64,000 nucleotides of DNA, taken from assembly GCF_038007305.1 (NCBI RefSeq), contig NZ_JBBOWV010000001.1:2222501-2286500 (forward strand). Direction: 5' to 3'. This DNA is from Solibacillus sp. FSL W7-1436 (lineage in GTDB: Bacteria > Bacillota > Bacilli > Bacillales_A > Planococcaceae). Below are positions 1-8,997 of this stretch, piece by piece. Each line of letters starts with the position of its first letter. The first letter of the stretch is position 1. The notes beneath the pieces are model-generated. The model worked only from the letters and a program-made list of their open reading frames with translations. It ran no database searches and was not told the origin of the DNA. A program made the translations under genes and the position numbers.

Positions 1-223
1 TTCCAATCCAAACAGCAAATAAAACAAACGCTGCTGCACTTACATCCAAAACGGTCCTAAATCGTTCACAACAGCTTCCAGACTCTCCTTGTTGATAATG
101 CTTGCGAGTGATCTATCCAGGCCATTGCGACCGGCTAGAGGAGCAAATATACCTATGTCTATTCTCCCGACTATAAAAGAATTCATTTTTCTGCCGGAGT
201 TTCAATTAACCTTTGGAAAACAT
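1..223. other. Window edge, no confident gene
   Basis: No gene can be supported here. On the minus strand a 48-codon frame (186 to 40) and an overlapping frame open through base 1 exist, the latter with a short hydrophobic stretch. Neither has a convincing ribosome binding site or a recognisable domain. A gene entering from the left edge cannot be excluded. Confidence 0.4.
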
Positions 224-256
224 AAAAAAACCAGCCTGCTTGTATGCATAGCTGGT
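224..256 (-). terminator. Terminator of the yjbI-spxH operon
   Basis: The arms ACCAGC (230-235) and GCTGGT (251-256) pair. On the minus strand the hairpin is followed by a seven-T run (230-224), 34 bases past the spxH stop. Confidence 0.75.
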
Positions 257-289
257 GAAAATATTGTATAAGTGCGTTTTATAATTTAT

Positions 290-1111
290 TTAGTAGGGTG
301 TGCGTTCTTTTGCACGCCAAAGTGTAATTTCGTCAGTCATGATGCGTTCCACTTTTTGCTGAAGCATACGTTTCTTCAATTCGCGTTCTGCCAGTTGTTC
401 ATTGATCGAGTAGATTTCGGCTACTTCAGCTGTTGTAAGGGTGCTGAATCGATCGAATAACTCGTCTAATGCGGGAACCGGTTGGCGAATTAATTCTTCT
501 CCTAGCAATTCTGCTAAAATATGCTCGTAAACTTCATAATTATAAGAACCGCTTACTTTCAAGCCTTCATCTTCAATGCACTCGTTGAAAAATACGATGC
601 TTGGAATTTCTTCAACTTCCATTTCACGAGTTAAGTATAAATCGCATTGGAATGCACGAGCCGCTTCTTTTGAACCAAAGTCGGACATGAACTCATCCAT
701 ATCGAGGTTAACTTGCTGTGCGATTTCAATTAGTGTCGCGTGTGAATTGATGTTGCGCGTATTAAGTGTCGCTACTTCCTGCACTTTGTTTAAATAGCGG
801 AAACCTGCACGCTTTCCTTGAAGTTCGGCCGCTTTAATTGCAATTGAAGGTAATGCTGGATGTGTAATATCCAATTCCGCTCCGGAAACACAGCCTTTCA
901 TCCGGCTCGTCATGCTGTTTAGGGCAGCGAGTTCCGTACTAAGGACATATCGACATGTAAAGTAATGACCGTATTCTACTTGCAGTTTACGCATTGTCGT
1001 TTGCAGGGATAATGCTTTTTCGCAAAGAGGGTCAATAAAAATATAAAGCTCAATCGGTTTATTACATGTAGATGGTGCTACAGGTTGCTGTAAAAGTTGG
1101 ACATTATTCAC
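290..1111 (-). CDS. spxH: ClpXP adaptor protein SpxH (YjbH family)
   Basis: 273 aa cytosolic thioredoxin-fold (DsbA-like) adaptor. In the family it binds the regulator Spx and speeds its degradation by ClpXP, so it tunes the thiol-stress response. The N-terminal domain has the family start IFIDPLCEKA. The first Cys (C30) is kept, but the position of the second CxxC cysteine is Ala33, whereas B. subtilis SpxH has CPEC as I recall it. Later segments such as AFKAAELQG-type and EDEGLKV-type match the family. It overlaps the upstream globin gene by 4 bases (ATGA), so the two are translationally coupled, as in the yjbI-yjbH order of B. subtilis. Confidence 0.85.
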   Translation of the reverse strand: MNNVQLLQQPVAPSTCNKPIELYIFIDPLCEKALSLQTTMRKLQVEYGHYFTCRYVLSTELAALNSMTSRMKGCVSGAELDITHPALPSIAIKAAELQGKRAGFRYLNKVQEVATLNTRNINSHATLIEIAQQVNLDMDEFMSDFGSKEAARAFQCDLYLTREMEVEEIPSIVFFNECIEDEGLKVSGSYNYEVYEHILAELLGEELIRQPVPALDELFDRFSTLTTAEVAEIYSINEQLAERELKKRMLQQKVERIMTDEITLWRAKERTPY

Positions 1112-1506
1112 TCAAATCCCTCCTCATCATTTGGGGCGTTGACCATATGGTGAGCAGTCATAACAAGACGCTTATAATAGACTTCACGGAATTTCCCGTC
1201 CAAGCCTACTTCGTCCATCGCTTCTGCCATACATTCAAGCCATGCCTGGGCACGATCGGGTGTAATTTTAAAATGCATATGTCGAGCACGCATCATCGGA
1301 TGGCCATGTTCTTCCGAGAAAAGGTTAGGCCCCCCAAGATACTGCGTTTGGAATTGTATTTGTTTACGAATTGTTTCCGTCAGATCTTCAGGAAAAATTG
1401 GAATTAATAAAGGATGCTTCGCCACTCGAGAGTAGAACGCGTTAATTAATTCAGAAAGCTTTTCAGCACCGAGTTCCTCATAAGGAATCGTATATTTTCG
1501 ATTCAT
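1108..1506 (-). CDS. yjbI: Truncated hemoglobin (YjbI type, group II)
   Basis: 132 aa globin of the truncated 2-on-2 class, which binds heme and O2 or NO. It shows the family start (IPYEELGAEKLSELINAFY), the segment EDLTETIRKQIQFQTQYLGG before the heme pocket, and an HMHFKIT stretch that supplies the proximal histidine. The length is typical. It is first in a two-gene operon with spxH (4-base overlap). A role in protecting the redox-sensitive SpxH/ClpXP branch is an inference from this conserved pairing. An AGGAGT ribosome binding site precedes the ATG. Confidence 0.9.
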   Translation of the reverse strand: MNRKYTIPYEELGAEKLSELINAFYSRVAKHPLLIPIFPEDLTETIRKQIQFQTQYLGGPNLFSEEHGHPMMRARHMHFKITPDRAQAWLECMAEAMDEVGLDGKFREVYYKRLVMTAHHMVNAPNDEEGFE

Positions 1507-1826
1507 TAGTTATACTCCTTTGTGTCTTTCTTTGCCAGTATATGAAATATGAATGTCATGTAAGTAATGTAAAATTCATTTTGGCGATACAATCATTCTA
1601 GCAACGTAGGGCCATTTTAACAAATAAAGTGCCCTGCCAAAAAATTCGAAAGACATTCCGCATCTCTTAACATCGCGGTGGAATTGTTGATTTAATAGGT
1701 GTCCACACCGATTTTCCAGCTAATCCAAAATAGAGCATCTCAGGAACATAAACAATCAATTCTTAAAATCCCTTTGGCTATCGTTTTCAAATTTACACGC
1801 CAAGTTCACTGTTATTTATAAAAAAT
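1507..1826. other. 320-bp intergenic region between yjbJ and yjbI
   Basis: It should hold the promoter of the yjbI-spxH operon and the 3' end of the yjbJ transcript. Only a weak imperfect hairpin (about 1662-1692, ATTCC/GGAAT ends) is visible; there is no strong terminator, ORF or repeat. Confidence 0.5.
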
Positions 1827-2612
1827 TTACACATTCATATAATTCATTATTTTTTTAACATAATTTTGAGTTTCCTGAAAAGGCGGGATGCCCCCATATT
1901 TTTTTACATTTCCGGGACCTGCATTGTAGGCAGCAAGCGCTGTTTCCACATTATTATCGAACTGGTCGAGCATCTGGCGTATATATTTTGCGCCACCCAT
2001 AATATTTTGTGCAGGGTCAAAGCGGTCAGAAACACCTAAGTAGCGTGCTGTTGCAGGCATGAGCTGCATCAAACCGGATGCACCGGCAGCACTTGTCGCA
2101 GACGCATTGAAGTTGGACTCCTGTTTAATAACAGAAGTGATCAGTTTTTCAGGTATATTAAATTTCTTAGCGGCTGCAGCGATTTCTGCCTGATAAGTTT
2201 CAGCACCGGCAAAGAAATTTGCCACATCGGTCTTTCTTGTGAAATCCGTCATATACTGTTCAATTGTTGATGTTTCCTTACTTGTTGAAAGGCTGTTGAA
2301 TGTGCCCGGTAAATTCGTCAAGTTAGATGAATTATTTAATAAAAATGATGCGATATAGTTTTGAGCAGCCGTGTTTTGCTGCTGCGAATTAGAAGTCTGT
2401 CCGGATTCTGTTAACTGTTGGAAAGTGCTTACATCACCAAGTCCGTTTAGCGAACTTGATAAAGATTGTCCGTCTAAAATGTCGCTCATTAAATCGGAAA
2501 ATAATGTCGACGTAGATGAGGGTAATACACTTGCGCTTGACTGATTGGATGAATTTAAATTCTGAATTGCCTGAAGTTCAAGCAATGTTTTCATTGATGA
2601 AATATCCATCAC
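1827..2612 (-). CDS. yjbJ: SLT-domain lytic transglycosylase (YjbJ type)
   Basis: 261 aa. The first 125 residues are a low-complexity Ser/Asn/Gln/Leu-rich stretch. The C-terminal half is a soluble-lytic-transglycosylase domain with catalytic Glu in SVIKQESNFN, then the family motifs AAGASGLMQLMP and ALAAYNAGPGNV. These enzymes cleave the MurNAc-GlcNAc bond and leave 1,6-anhydro ends. No classical signal peptide is visible, as in some Bacillus homologs, so the export route is unclear. It lies 5 bases after the CYTH gene, in the order yjbK-yjbJ reversed. Two ATGs are adjacent (2612 and 2609). Confidence 0.88.
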   Translation of the reverse strand: MMDISSMKTLLELQAIQNLNSSNQSSASVLPSSTSTLFSDLMSDILDGQSLSSSLNGLGDVSTFQQLTESGQTSNSQQQNTAAQNYIASFLLNNSSNLTNLPGTFNSLSTSKETSTIEQYMTDFTRKTDVANFFAGAETYQAEIAAAAKKFNIPEKLITSVIKQESNFNASATSAAGASGLMQLMPATARYLGVSDRFDPAQNIMGGAKYIRQMLDQFDNNVETALAAYNAGPGNVKKYGGIPPFQETQNYVKKIMNYMNV

Positions 2613-2617
2613 AGCAC

Positions 2618-3205
2618 CTAGCCTTTCTGATTGTTCAGAGCCGTCATAAAGCGCACAATTTTCTTTTGTGCAGGCTGTGGCTCAATTTCATGATGTGCCA
2701 AAAATTCGGAAAAAATCTCTTTTCCGACTGCTTCATCATGTGTCTCATATTCTACCTCATAATCGTCGCAGTGCAAATAGAAAGAATGGTCAAATACGAG
2801 TAAACCGCCTTTGTATGGTATTTCCACCCGGTCGGTCGTCAATGTTCCGTAACAATGTAAATCGCCAACAGGAATATTGAATAGCGTGAGTCTTTCGTTA
2901 ACAGTGTACGGGGGTACTCCTTCACCGGCCAGCATGCGATCTGCTTCTTCACGTGTTAAATAGTCAGTCGTTTCTAAATGCTGGTGCTTGGAAGCTTTCT
3001 CTTTTAACGTAAATTCAATCGAATCTTCCAAGACACGAATTCGAAGAGCACTGTGAATTTGTTTTAAATGGTTTTCTTTTGTATCAAAGTAATGATTAAC
3101 CTGGCGAATAATTTGCTCGCTTTTTATGGAGAATGTTTCAAGAAGCTGTTCATACTGTGATTTTGTTAGCATATTCTTAAATTCTATTTCAATTTGCTGT
3201 GTCAT
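2618..3205 (-). CDS. yjbK: CYTH-domain phosphatase-like protein (YjbK)
   Basis: 195 aa CYTH-family protein. The domain starts with the signature EIEFKN (ExExK), carries RIRVLEDSIEFTLKEK-like alternating basic and acidic strands typical of the triphosphate tunnel, and ends in a second basic cluster (QKKIVRF). Family members act on inorganic triphosphate or thiamine triphosphate with a divalent metal; the substrate here is unknown. The start at 3205 is chosen over 3235 because AAAAGGA sits 8 bases before it. It is divergent from yjbL and relQ, and the same neighbourhood occurs in B. subtilis. Confidence 0.82.
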   Translation of the reverse strand: MTQQIEIEFKNMLTKSQYEQLLETFSIKSEQIIRQVNHYFDTKENHLKQIHSALRIRVLEDSIEFTLKEKASKHQHLETTDYLTREEADRMLAGEGVPPYTVNERLTLFNIPVGDLHCYGTLTTDRVEIPYKGGLLVFDHSFYLHCDDYEVEYETHDEAVGKEIFSEFLAHHEIEPQPAQKKIVRFMTALNNQKG

Positions 3206-3372
3206 TGTCATCGTCCTTTTTGTAATAGTTTTCATTTAAATCAGGTAGGTAATAGAAGTCAAACGTTTCTCCACCAACCGAGTTTCCTATGGTAAAATGT
3301 GAAGGGTAGATGAATCATCAATTTTATTATCGGAAAATTTCCGGTTATGAAAAGAAAAAGGAGATTAATTCA

Positions 3373-3756
3373 TTGCGAAACGTATACATAATCAATCATG
3401 TTGAAGTAGTACATAATGAAATCTATTTTATTTTAAATGAAAAGAAACAACTTAGCCAATTGCAATCGACAGGACAAGTGATCGTCGATTCGGATAATGA
3501 GGCGTTTCTTTATATCATAGAAGAAAATGAGGCATACAGTTATATAAGCTTTGCCAAAAATGTATGGCCGCACCTATTGCAAATGCTGTTGGCAGAACAG
3601 AAAGCGTACTTGAAAGTGGAGGACGGTCTGCTGCCGCTTCAACAATTTGCTGATGAATTACAAGGATTGCTTTATAATATTGAAGGCAACAGCAACTATG
3701 GAGATCAATTTGTTGATAATATCGAAAAGGCATTTGCCGAATTCTTAAATAAATAG
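3373..3756 (+). CDS. yjbL: UPF0738 family protein (YjbL)
   Basis: About 127 aa protein of unknown function, identified by position (between yjbK and relQ) and general match to YjbL: a charged, mostly beta N-terminal half with a hydrophobic ILNE-type strand and a helical C-terminus. The frame is open from an ATG at 3310, but the preferred start is TTG 3373. It has AAAAAGGAG nine bases upstream and gives a length close to B. subtilis YjbL. No membrane segment or catalytic motif is seen. Confidence 0.65.
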   Translation: MRNVYIINHVEVVHNEIYFILNEKKQLSQLQSTGQVIVDSDNEAFLYIIEENEAYSYISFAKNVWPHLLQMLLAEQKAYLKVEDGLLPLQQFADELQGLLYNIEGNSNYGDQFVDNIEKAFAEFLNK

Positions 3757-3787
3757 CAATAAACTTATTTATCACAGGAAAAACAGC

Positions 3788-3820
3788 CATTTCACGTCAT
3801 TTAGGTGTGAAATGTGTATT
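3788..3820 (+). terminator. Possible weak terminator after yjbL
   Basis: The arms CATTTCAC (3788-3795) and GTGAAATG (3807-3814) are perfectly complementary. Only a short T-rich stretch follows, so termination may be partial before relQ. Confidence 0.4.
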
Positions 3821-3911
3821 TCTCGTCTACAAGAAGTATAATTGTTTGAAACAACGTGTTGATGAAATAGTGTGACAGGTATGAACTATTTCTAGTTGGG
3901 GGGTTTTTAAA

Positions 3912-4589
3912 TTGGGGCAGTGGGAAGTATTTTTGAGTCCATATCGACAAGCTGTGGATGAACTTAAAATTAAATTAAAAGGGATGCGTTCGCAATTTGG
4001 TATTATGAGTGCCAATTCGCCAATTGAATTTGTTACAGGCCGTGTAAAACCACTTGCTAGTATATATGACAAATCGCTTGATAAAGGGATACCATTCGAA
4101 CCGACTGCGCGTTTAGGAAATGAATTGCAAGATATCGCCGGTGTACGCATTATGTGTCAGTTCGTTGATGATATTGCAACTGTAACAGAGCTAATACGCC
4201 AGCGTAATGATATGAGAGTTATTGAGGAAAAAGATTATATTACACACAGTAAACCGAGTGGCTATCGTTCACACCATATGATTATTGAGTATCCGGTTGA
4301 AACGATTCAAGGTCGCATCGTTGTTGTGGCAGAAATTCAAATTCGTACATTGGCGATGAACTTCTGGGCATCCATTGAGCATTCCATGAACTACAAGTAT
4401 AAAGGGATATTCCCTGAAGAAATAAAAAATCGACTGCAAAGCGCAGCAGAAGCAGCATTCCGATTAGATGAAGAAATGTCCTCAATTAGAAGTGAAATTC
4501 AAGAGGCACAGGCATATTTCAGTGAAGTGAAAGAAGCAACGAATACAGCTATCCATAAGTCAACTGACAAAGAGGAGCGTGACAAATAA
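3912..4589 (+). CDS. relQ: Small alarmone synthetase RelQ (GTP pyrophosphokinase)
   Basis: 225 aa single-domain synthetase that transfers pyrophosphate from ATP to GDP or GTP, giving (p)ppGpp. Family features seen are [13 protein letters not shown]-type substrate loop, the DIAGVRIMC metal-binding strand, [10 protein letters not shown] and [17 protein letters not shown]. The C-terminal helix (after about residue 175) is acidic and fits the tetramer-forming tail. There is no HD hydrolase, TGS or ACT domain, so it is a SAS rather than a Rel. The start is TTG with a GGGGGG ribosome site 8 bases away. It overlaps nadK by one base (TAATG). The relQ-nadK-rluD order is the conserved yjbM-N-O operon. 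Confidence 0.93.
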   Translation: MGQWEVFLSPYRQAVDELKIKLKGMRSQFGIMSANSPIEFVTGRVKPLASIYDKSLDKGIPFEPTARLGNELQDIAGVRIMCQFVDDIATVTELIRQRNDMRVIEEKDYITHSKPSGYRSHHMIIEYPVETIQGRIVVVAEIQIRTLAMNFWASIEHSMNYKYKGIFPEEIKNRLQSAAEAAFRLDEEMSSIRSEIQEAQAYFSEVKEATNTAIHKSTDKEERDK

Positions 4590-5383
4590 TGAAATTTTCA
4601 ATCCAATCACGCAGAGATGACCAATCAAATGAATTGATGGAGCTCGCAAAATCTTATTTAATTGATTTCGGTTTACAATTTGATGAACAAGAGCCGGAAA
4701 TTGTTCTTTCGATTGGCGGCGATGGAACATTATTGCATGCTTTCCACCGCTATTTGCACCGTCTGGATAAAACAGCTTTTGTCGGAATCCATACAGGCCA
4801 TTTAGGCTTTTATGCCGATTGGAAACCTTCGGAGCTGGAAAAGTTAGTATTGTCGATTGCCAAAAAGGAATACAATGTCGTGGAATATCCGTTACTGGAA
4901 GTGCAGGTTCACCGCCAGCATTCCGATTCCAGTACATTTCTGGCGCTGAATGAAGCAACGATCAAATCGCCGGACGTAACGCTTGTAATGGATGTGGAAT
5001 TGAACGGCGAGCATTTTGAGCGATTCCGTGGGGACGGTTTATGTATTTCGACACCTTCGGGCAGTACAGCATACAATAAAGCACTGGGCGGGGCGATTAT
5101 TCATCCGACATTGCAGGCTTTGCAAATAACGGAAATGGCATCGATCAATAACCGTGTGTTCCGGACAGTGGGGTCTTCTTTAGTATTGCCGGCACATCAT
5201 AACTGTGTATTAAAACCCGTACATGAGCAGCAGTTCAATATGACGGTCGATCATATTAGCATGACGGAAACCGATGTAAAATCGATTACTTTTAATGTGG
5301 CAAATGAAAAAGTGCGTTTTGCGCGTTTCAGACCATTCCCGTTTTGGGAACGTGTGCATGATTCATTTATCTCAAATGAATAG
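4589..5383 (+). CDS. nadK: NAD kinase
   Basis: 264 aa cytosolic ATP-NAD kinase that makes NADP. It shows the [11 protein letters not shown] motif (around residues 47-57), the NE/D motif in ALNEATI, and the glycine-rich substrate segment [21 protein letters not shown]. The length matches YjbN of B. subtilis. Translational coupling with relQ links alarmone and NADP synthesis in one transcript. No odd residues are visible. Confidence 0.95.
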   Translation: MKFSIQSRRDDQSNELMELAKSYLIDFGLQFDEQEPEIVLSIGGDGTLLHAFHRYLHRLDKTAFVGIHTGHLGFYADWKPSELEKLVLSIAKKEYNVVEYPLLEVQVHRQHSDSSTFLALNEATIKSPDVTLVMDVELNGEHFERFRGDGLCISTPSGSTAYNKALGGAIIHPTLQALQITEMASINNRVFRTVGSSLVLPAHHNCVLKPVHEQQFNMTVDHISMTETDVKSITFNVANEKVRFARFRPFPFWERVHDSFISNE

Positions 5384-5394
5384 AATGAGGGTAT

Positions 5395-6279
5395 ATGGAT
5401 AAACGATTTCAATTACAATTTATCAATAAGGTTGATGAGGAGCTTTTGCGTGATGCAATTGCGCAGTGGGGCATTTCAAAGCGTGCATTGACCGCCATTA
5501 AATTTGATGGCGGGGAACTTCTGGTTAACGGAGAAGAAAGAAATGTGCGGCATCGTTTGGCAGAAGGCGATGTTGTGACAATTATTTTCCCGATAGAAGA
5601 AGCAAGTGAAGGACTGATTCCGGTACAAGGGGAATTGGCTGTTGTGTATGAAGATGAGGCAGTGCTTCTCGTCGACAAACCGCCCTTCATGAGCTCGATC
5701 CCTTCACGGGAACATCCGAATAATTCGCTTGCAAATCTTGTATATGGCTATTTTGAACAGCAGCAGCTTGCTTCCACTGTTCATATAGTGACAAGACTTG
5801 ACCGCGATACATCCGGGTTGATGCTTATAGCGAAACATCGTCATATTCATCATTTAATGAGTGAACAGCAAAAAAAGGGACAAATTCACCGTGAATATGA
5901 AGCGGTTGCAGAAGGTATCATTGAACAAGCCCAGCAATCGATTATTGCTCCGATCGGAAGGAAGAATACGAGCATAATTGAACGTGAAGTACGACCGGAC
6001 GGACAATTTGCCCACACGGATGTTACTGTGCTGACTCGTAAAAACAATATGACACATATTCGTCTGAAACTCCATACGGGAAGAACCCATCAAATACGTG
6101 TTCATATGGCTTACATTGGCCACCCGTTAGTAGGGGATGACTTATATGGGGGCACTCATACATTCATTGACCGTCAGGCACTCCATTGCCGCTACATCGA
6201 ATTTGAACATCCGTTAACGAAAGAAAGAGTGCAATTCGAAAGTAAGCTGCCGGAAGAGATTTCTCGTTTGATTAACTAA
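5395..6279 (+). CDS. RluA/RluD-family 23S rRNA pseudouridine synthase
   Basis: 294 aa. An N-terminal S4-like region (about residues 15-75) is followed by the RluA catalytic domain with the catalytic Asp in HIVTRLDRDTSGLML, the strand TGRTHQIRVHMAYIGHPLVGDDLYG split over two conserved blocks, and LHCRYIEFEHPL. These enzymes isomerise specific uridines in large-subunit rRNA. It is the last gene of the relQ-nadK operon (11-base gap, GAGGGT ribosome site), equivalent to YjbO. Confidence 0.92.
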   Translation: MDKRFQLQFINKVDEELLRDAIAQWGISKRALTAIKFDGGELLVNGEERNVRHRLAEGDVVTIIFPIEEASEGLIPVQGELAVVYEDEAVLLVDKPPFMSSIPSREHPNNSLANLVYGYFEQQQLASTVHIVTRLDRDTSGLMLIAKHRHIHHLMSEQQKKGQIHREYEAVAEGIIEQAQQSIIAPIGRKNTSIIEREVRPDGQFAHTDVTVLTRKNNMTHIRLKLHTGRTHQIRVHMAYIGHPLVGDDLYGGTHTFIDRQALHCRYIEFEHPLTKERVQFESKLPEEISRLIN

Positions 6280-6283
6280 TGTA

Positions 6284-6315
6284 AGATGCCAAGATTTCAT
6301 TGGCATCTTTTATTT
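6284..6315 (+). terminator. Terminator of the relQ-nadK-yjbO operon
   Basis: AGATGCCAA pairs with TTGGCATCT, followed by TTTATTTTT, directly after the pseudouridine synthase stop. Confidence 0.8.
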
Positions 6316-6342
6316 TTGGTGAAAATGGGAATATACTGTTGA

Positions 6343-6396
6343 GAATGATTTTACGTGAGTCATTCACCCAGTTTTAGAACAGGCGATAAAACTGGG
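6343..6396 (+). promoter_or_regulatory. Two consecutive hairpins in the mgtE leader
   Basis: The first stem is GAATGA/TCATTC (6343-6348 and 6360-6365). The second is a perfect 9-bp stem CCCAGTTTT/AAAACTGGG (6367-6375 and 6388-6396). They lie 83-136 bases before mgtE. The sequence does not show the conserved blocks of the M-box (ykoK) Mg2+ riboswitch. A regulatory role is inferred only. Confidence 0.35.
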
Positions 6397-6478
6397 ATAA
6401 AACGTAATTAGCCTTGACGAGAAAGGGTTATTAATCATAAAATAACTCGTTATGAAAAGTTGAAAGGAGGGGGCAAGC

Positions 6479-7849
6479 ATGATAGAGGAAAAAAATGATG
6501 AAGTCCAGTATGATGAAGCGTTTTTGCGAATGCTGCTTGATGAAGAAAATATCGAGGCGTTCCGCGAACATTTCCTTGTACTCCATCCATATGATCAAGC
6601 ACAGTTTTACGAAGAGGTGGGCCCGGACATACGGCAAATTATTTATCGTTACTTGTCTCCTCAGGAAATGGCCATCATTTTTGAAACAACTGAAATTGAG
6701 GACGATGAATATAAAACATACTTAGACGAGATGGATCCATCGTACGGTGCGGCCATGTTCGGCTTCATGTATACCGATAATGCGGTAGATATCCTCAATG
6801 AACTGGATTCCGAGCAGCGGGAAAATTATTTGGACATGATGGATGACGAGACTGTCGATGAAATTAATGAGCTTTTAGGCTATGAAGAATATACAGCCGG
6901 GGCCATTATGACGACAGAATATGTATCCGTCGTTGAAAGTGCAACGGTTCGTGAGGCAATGCGTGTACTGCGTCAGGAAGCTCAAACCGCAGAAACGATT
7001 TATTATATTTTTGTAGTGGATCAGGAACATCGACTACTTGGTGTCATGTCATTAAGGGAACTGATTGTCGCTGAAGGTGATTTATATGTTCGCGACATTA
7101 TGAGTGAACGTGTCGTATCGGTAAAAGTAACGGATGACCAGGAAAATGTTGCGAACCTGATTAAGGACTACGATTTATTGGCAATTCCTGTTGTCAACGA
7201 GAACCGTGAACTACAAGGAATTATCACAGTCGATGATATTATCGATGTCATTGAAGAAGAGGCAGAAGATGACTATTCCAAGCTGGCAGGTATCGCGGAC
7301 ATGGATGATAATGATGCCGGTCCATTGCGGGCGGCAGGCAAGCGTTTGCCTTGGCTTATTATTTTACTGTTTTTAGGAATGCTGACGTCAGGACTTATGG
7401 GGATATTTGAAGCAACACTTGATAAAGTAGCCTTGCTTGCAACATTTATTCCGCTTATTTCCGGTACATCCGGTAATAGCGGCACACAGGCACTGGCTGT
7501 AGCTGTGCGAGGGATTGCAACCGGGGATATCGGCGGGAAAAGTAAATTCAAGCTGATTATTCGGGAGTTAAGTACAGGACTTATTATGGGGGTAGTGAGC
7601 GGGGCAATAGTTGTCGGAATCATTTTCTTCTGGAAAGGCTCTCTGATGATTGGTCTACTTGTAGGAGCATCGATTTGCTGCTCGATTATTGTCGCAACGC
7701 TGGCCGGTTCGTTTATTCCGATATTAATGCATAAGCTGGGTGTTGACCCTGCGGTTGCGTCAGGACCATTTATTACAACGCTTAATGACGTCACAAGTAT
7801 TATCATTTACCTTGGTCTCGCATCAACGTTTATTAGCAGGATTCTGTAA
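6479..7849 (+). CDS. mgtE: Magnesium transporter MgtE
   Basis: 456 aa Mg2+ channel/transporter of the cytoplasmic membrane. In order: an acidic N-terminal superhelical domain (about 20-125), two CBS domains (about 130-255, e.g. GAIMTTEYVSV and VRDIMSERVVSV) that sense cytosolic Mg2+, a connecting plug helix, and five membrane helices from about residue 285 with the pore sequence of TM1-2 and TM5 (GPFITTLNDVTSIIIYLG). This is the canonical full-length layout. An AAAGGAGG ribosome site precedes the ATG. The upstream leader contains two hairpins. Confidence 0.95.
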   Translation: MIEEKNDEVQYDEAFLRMLLDEENIEAFREHFLVLHPYDQAQFYEEVGPDIRQIIYRYLSPQEMAIIFETTEIEDDEYKTYLDEMDPSYGAAMFGFMYTDNAVDILNELDSEQRENYLDMMDDETVDEINELLGYEEYTAGAIMTTEYVSVVESATVREAMRVLRQEAQTAETIYYIFVVDQEHRLLGVMSLRELIVAEGDLYVRDIMSERVVSVKVTDDQENVANLIKDYDLLAIPVVNENRELQGIITVDDIIDVIEEEAEDDYSKLAGIADMDDNDAGPLRAAGKRLPWLIILLFLGMLTSGLMGIFEATLDKVALLATFIPLISGTSGNSGTQALAVAVRGIATGDIGGKSKFKLIIRELSTGLIMGVVSGAIVVGIIFFWKGSLMIGLLVGASICCSIIVATLAGSFIPILMHKLGVDPAVASGPFITTLNDVTSIIIYLGLASTFISRIL

Positions 7850-7898
7850 GGAACGATTTGAAATGACTTTGCATATTGTATGAAAAAGGATGTGGAAT

Positions 7899-8216
7899 GT
7901 GGAAATTCACCCATTACTTTTTATTGCAAGTCCTGTATATATACAAGAAAAACAAATCGACTTAGAAGAAGAAAGTACATCAATTTATGTACGACCTGCC
8001 GCTGAAAAAATTGAAAATGCTTTAATTGCCCGACAGCTCCATTATTTTTCGAAGCCTACGAAGGAGCCGAGGGTACTGGTATTTATTTTGCAGTCAGGTG
8101 AAAAAATACATGGATCAATCGATAAAATCAACGGCAGTCAGGTATTATTGAATTGCCATGATACAAAACGCTGGATTAAAGCGAATGAGATTGTATTGAT
8201 TAACCATACTTTATAA
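7899..8216 (+). CDS. Spore coat CotO-like protein
   Basis: About 105 aa. The C-terminal half (VLVFILQSGEKIHGSIDKI) resembles the conserved end of the CotO family (YjbX), a morphogenetic spore coat protein that works with CotY/CotZ. The gene faces a CotY/Z-like gene across a terminator, as expected for this partner. An ATG at 7890 overlaps the AAGGA ribosome site, so the GTG at 7899, 8 bases behind it, is preferred. It is shorter than B. subtilis CotO and lacks its long variable middle. The assignment rests on weak similarity plus context. Confidence 0.6.
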   Translation: MEIHPLLFIASPVYIQEKQIDLEEESTSIYVRPAAEKIENALIARQLHYFSKPTKEPRVLVFILQSGEKIHGSIDKINGSQVLLNCHDTKRWIKANEIVLINHTL

Positions 8217-8250
8217 AAAAGAGGAGCCATAGTTTTTGGCTCCTCTTTTT
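8215..8250. terminator. Bidirectional terminator between CotO-like and CotY/Z-like genes
   Basis: AAGAGGAGCCA pairs with TGGCTCCTCTT, flanked by A and T runs on both sides, between convergent genes. Confidence 0.85.
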
Positions 8251-8309
8251 GTAGTTCCATGATAGAAAATACAGCATCTCGCGCTCTATGCACGAGATGT
8301 GTTTTTAAA

Positions 8310-8834
8310 TTAGTCACAAATGCCAAGGTGAACGTCATCGATACACTGAACAGCACAGAAGCAATCTAAATCAACTGTGATACAGCTATCTGATGCCTCA
8401 AATTGTGTCACTTTACAAACTTTACGGAAATCAATAGCTGTTCCATAATCGTTCAATAAATCAACTGTACATCCATTGACATCTTGCGGTACAAGAACGC
8501 GTAATGTCGCACAGCAGCCGTCAAATACATCTTCAACTCGGAAATACATTGATACACAAGGACAAGGCGGGCCTTCTGCAGTAAATGTAGCAAAGAATGG
8601 AGATCCATCTTTGTTCAATAAAGTAAATACACGTGTGTCGACATTGTTACGTGATGGACTAACAATTCCACCAAGTGGTTCTAAGAAACAGTTTGTTGTA
8701 CAACGACTGCATTCGTCCTGTACTGCTGCATTTTGAATTTCTAAAATCGCGCGGACAACCTCACAAACACAGCCACGTGATTGGTGATGTCCACCGCTTC
8801 CACCTACATCATTATTACCTCTTCCACAACCCAT
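8310..8834 (-). CDS. CotY/CotZ family spore coat (crust) protein
   Basis: 174 aa, cysteine-rich protein of the spore crust/exosporium base layer. Seen: an N-terminal Gly/Asn/His segment, the conserved CVCEVVRAILEIQ start, repeated Cys pairs (CSRCTTNCFLEP, PPCPCVSMYF), and the C-terminal CITVDLDCFCAVQCIDDVHL. These cysteines cross-link the two-dimensional lattice in known homologs. The start at 8834 is preferred over GTG 8846, which overlaps the AGGAGG ribosome site. Expression in the mother cell late in sporulation (SigK/GerE) is known for the family; no promoter was assigned here. Confidence 0.9.
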   Translation of the reverse strand: MGCGRGNNDVGGSGGHHQSRGCVCEVVRAILEIQNAAVQDECSRCTTNCFLEPLGGIVSPSRNNVDTRVFTLLNKDGSPFFATFTAEGPPCPCVSMYFRVEDVFDGCCATLRVLVPQDVNGCTVDLLNDYGTAIDFRKVCKVTQFEASDSCITVDLDCFCAVQCIDDVHLGICD

Positions 8835-8997
8835 AATTTTTTTCACCTCCGGTATACTTAACTCTTTCTAATAATATGACCCGGATTTCAAAAGAATCGG
8901 GCGAATGAACAGGTTTCATCAAATTTCTTTGGGCGATGAATAATTCAAAATACAGGAGGTTATACTTGGAGAAAAATGGACAAAAGGGGGGATTGCT

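Noticed and set aside
40-186. 48-codon minus-strand frame near the left edge
   Set aside because: No ribosome site and no recognisable domain; it overlaps another open frame in a different phase.
6320-6478. M-box magnesium riboswitch ahead of mgtE
   Set aside because: The conserved GGTGAGGCTCC-like core is not present.
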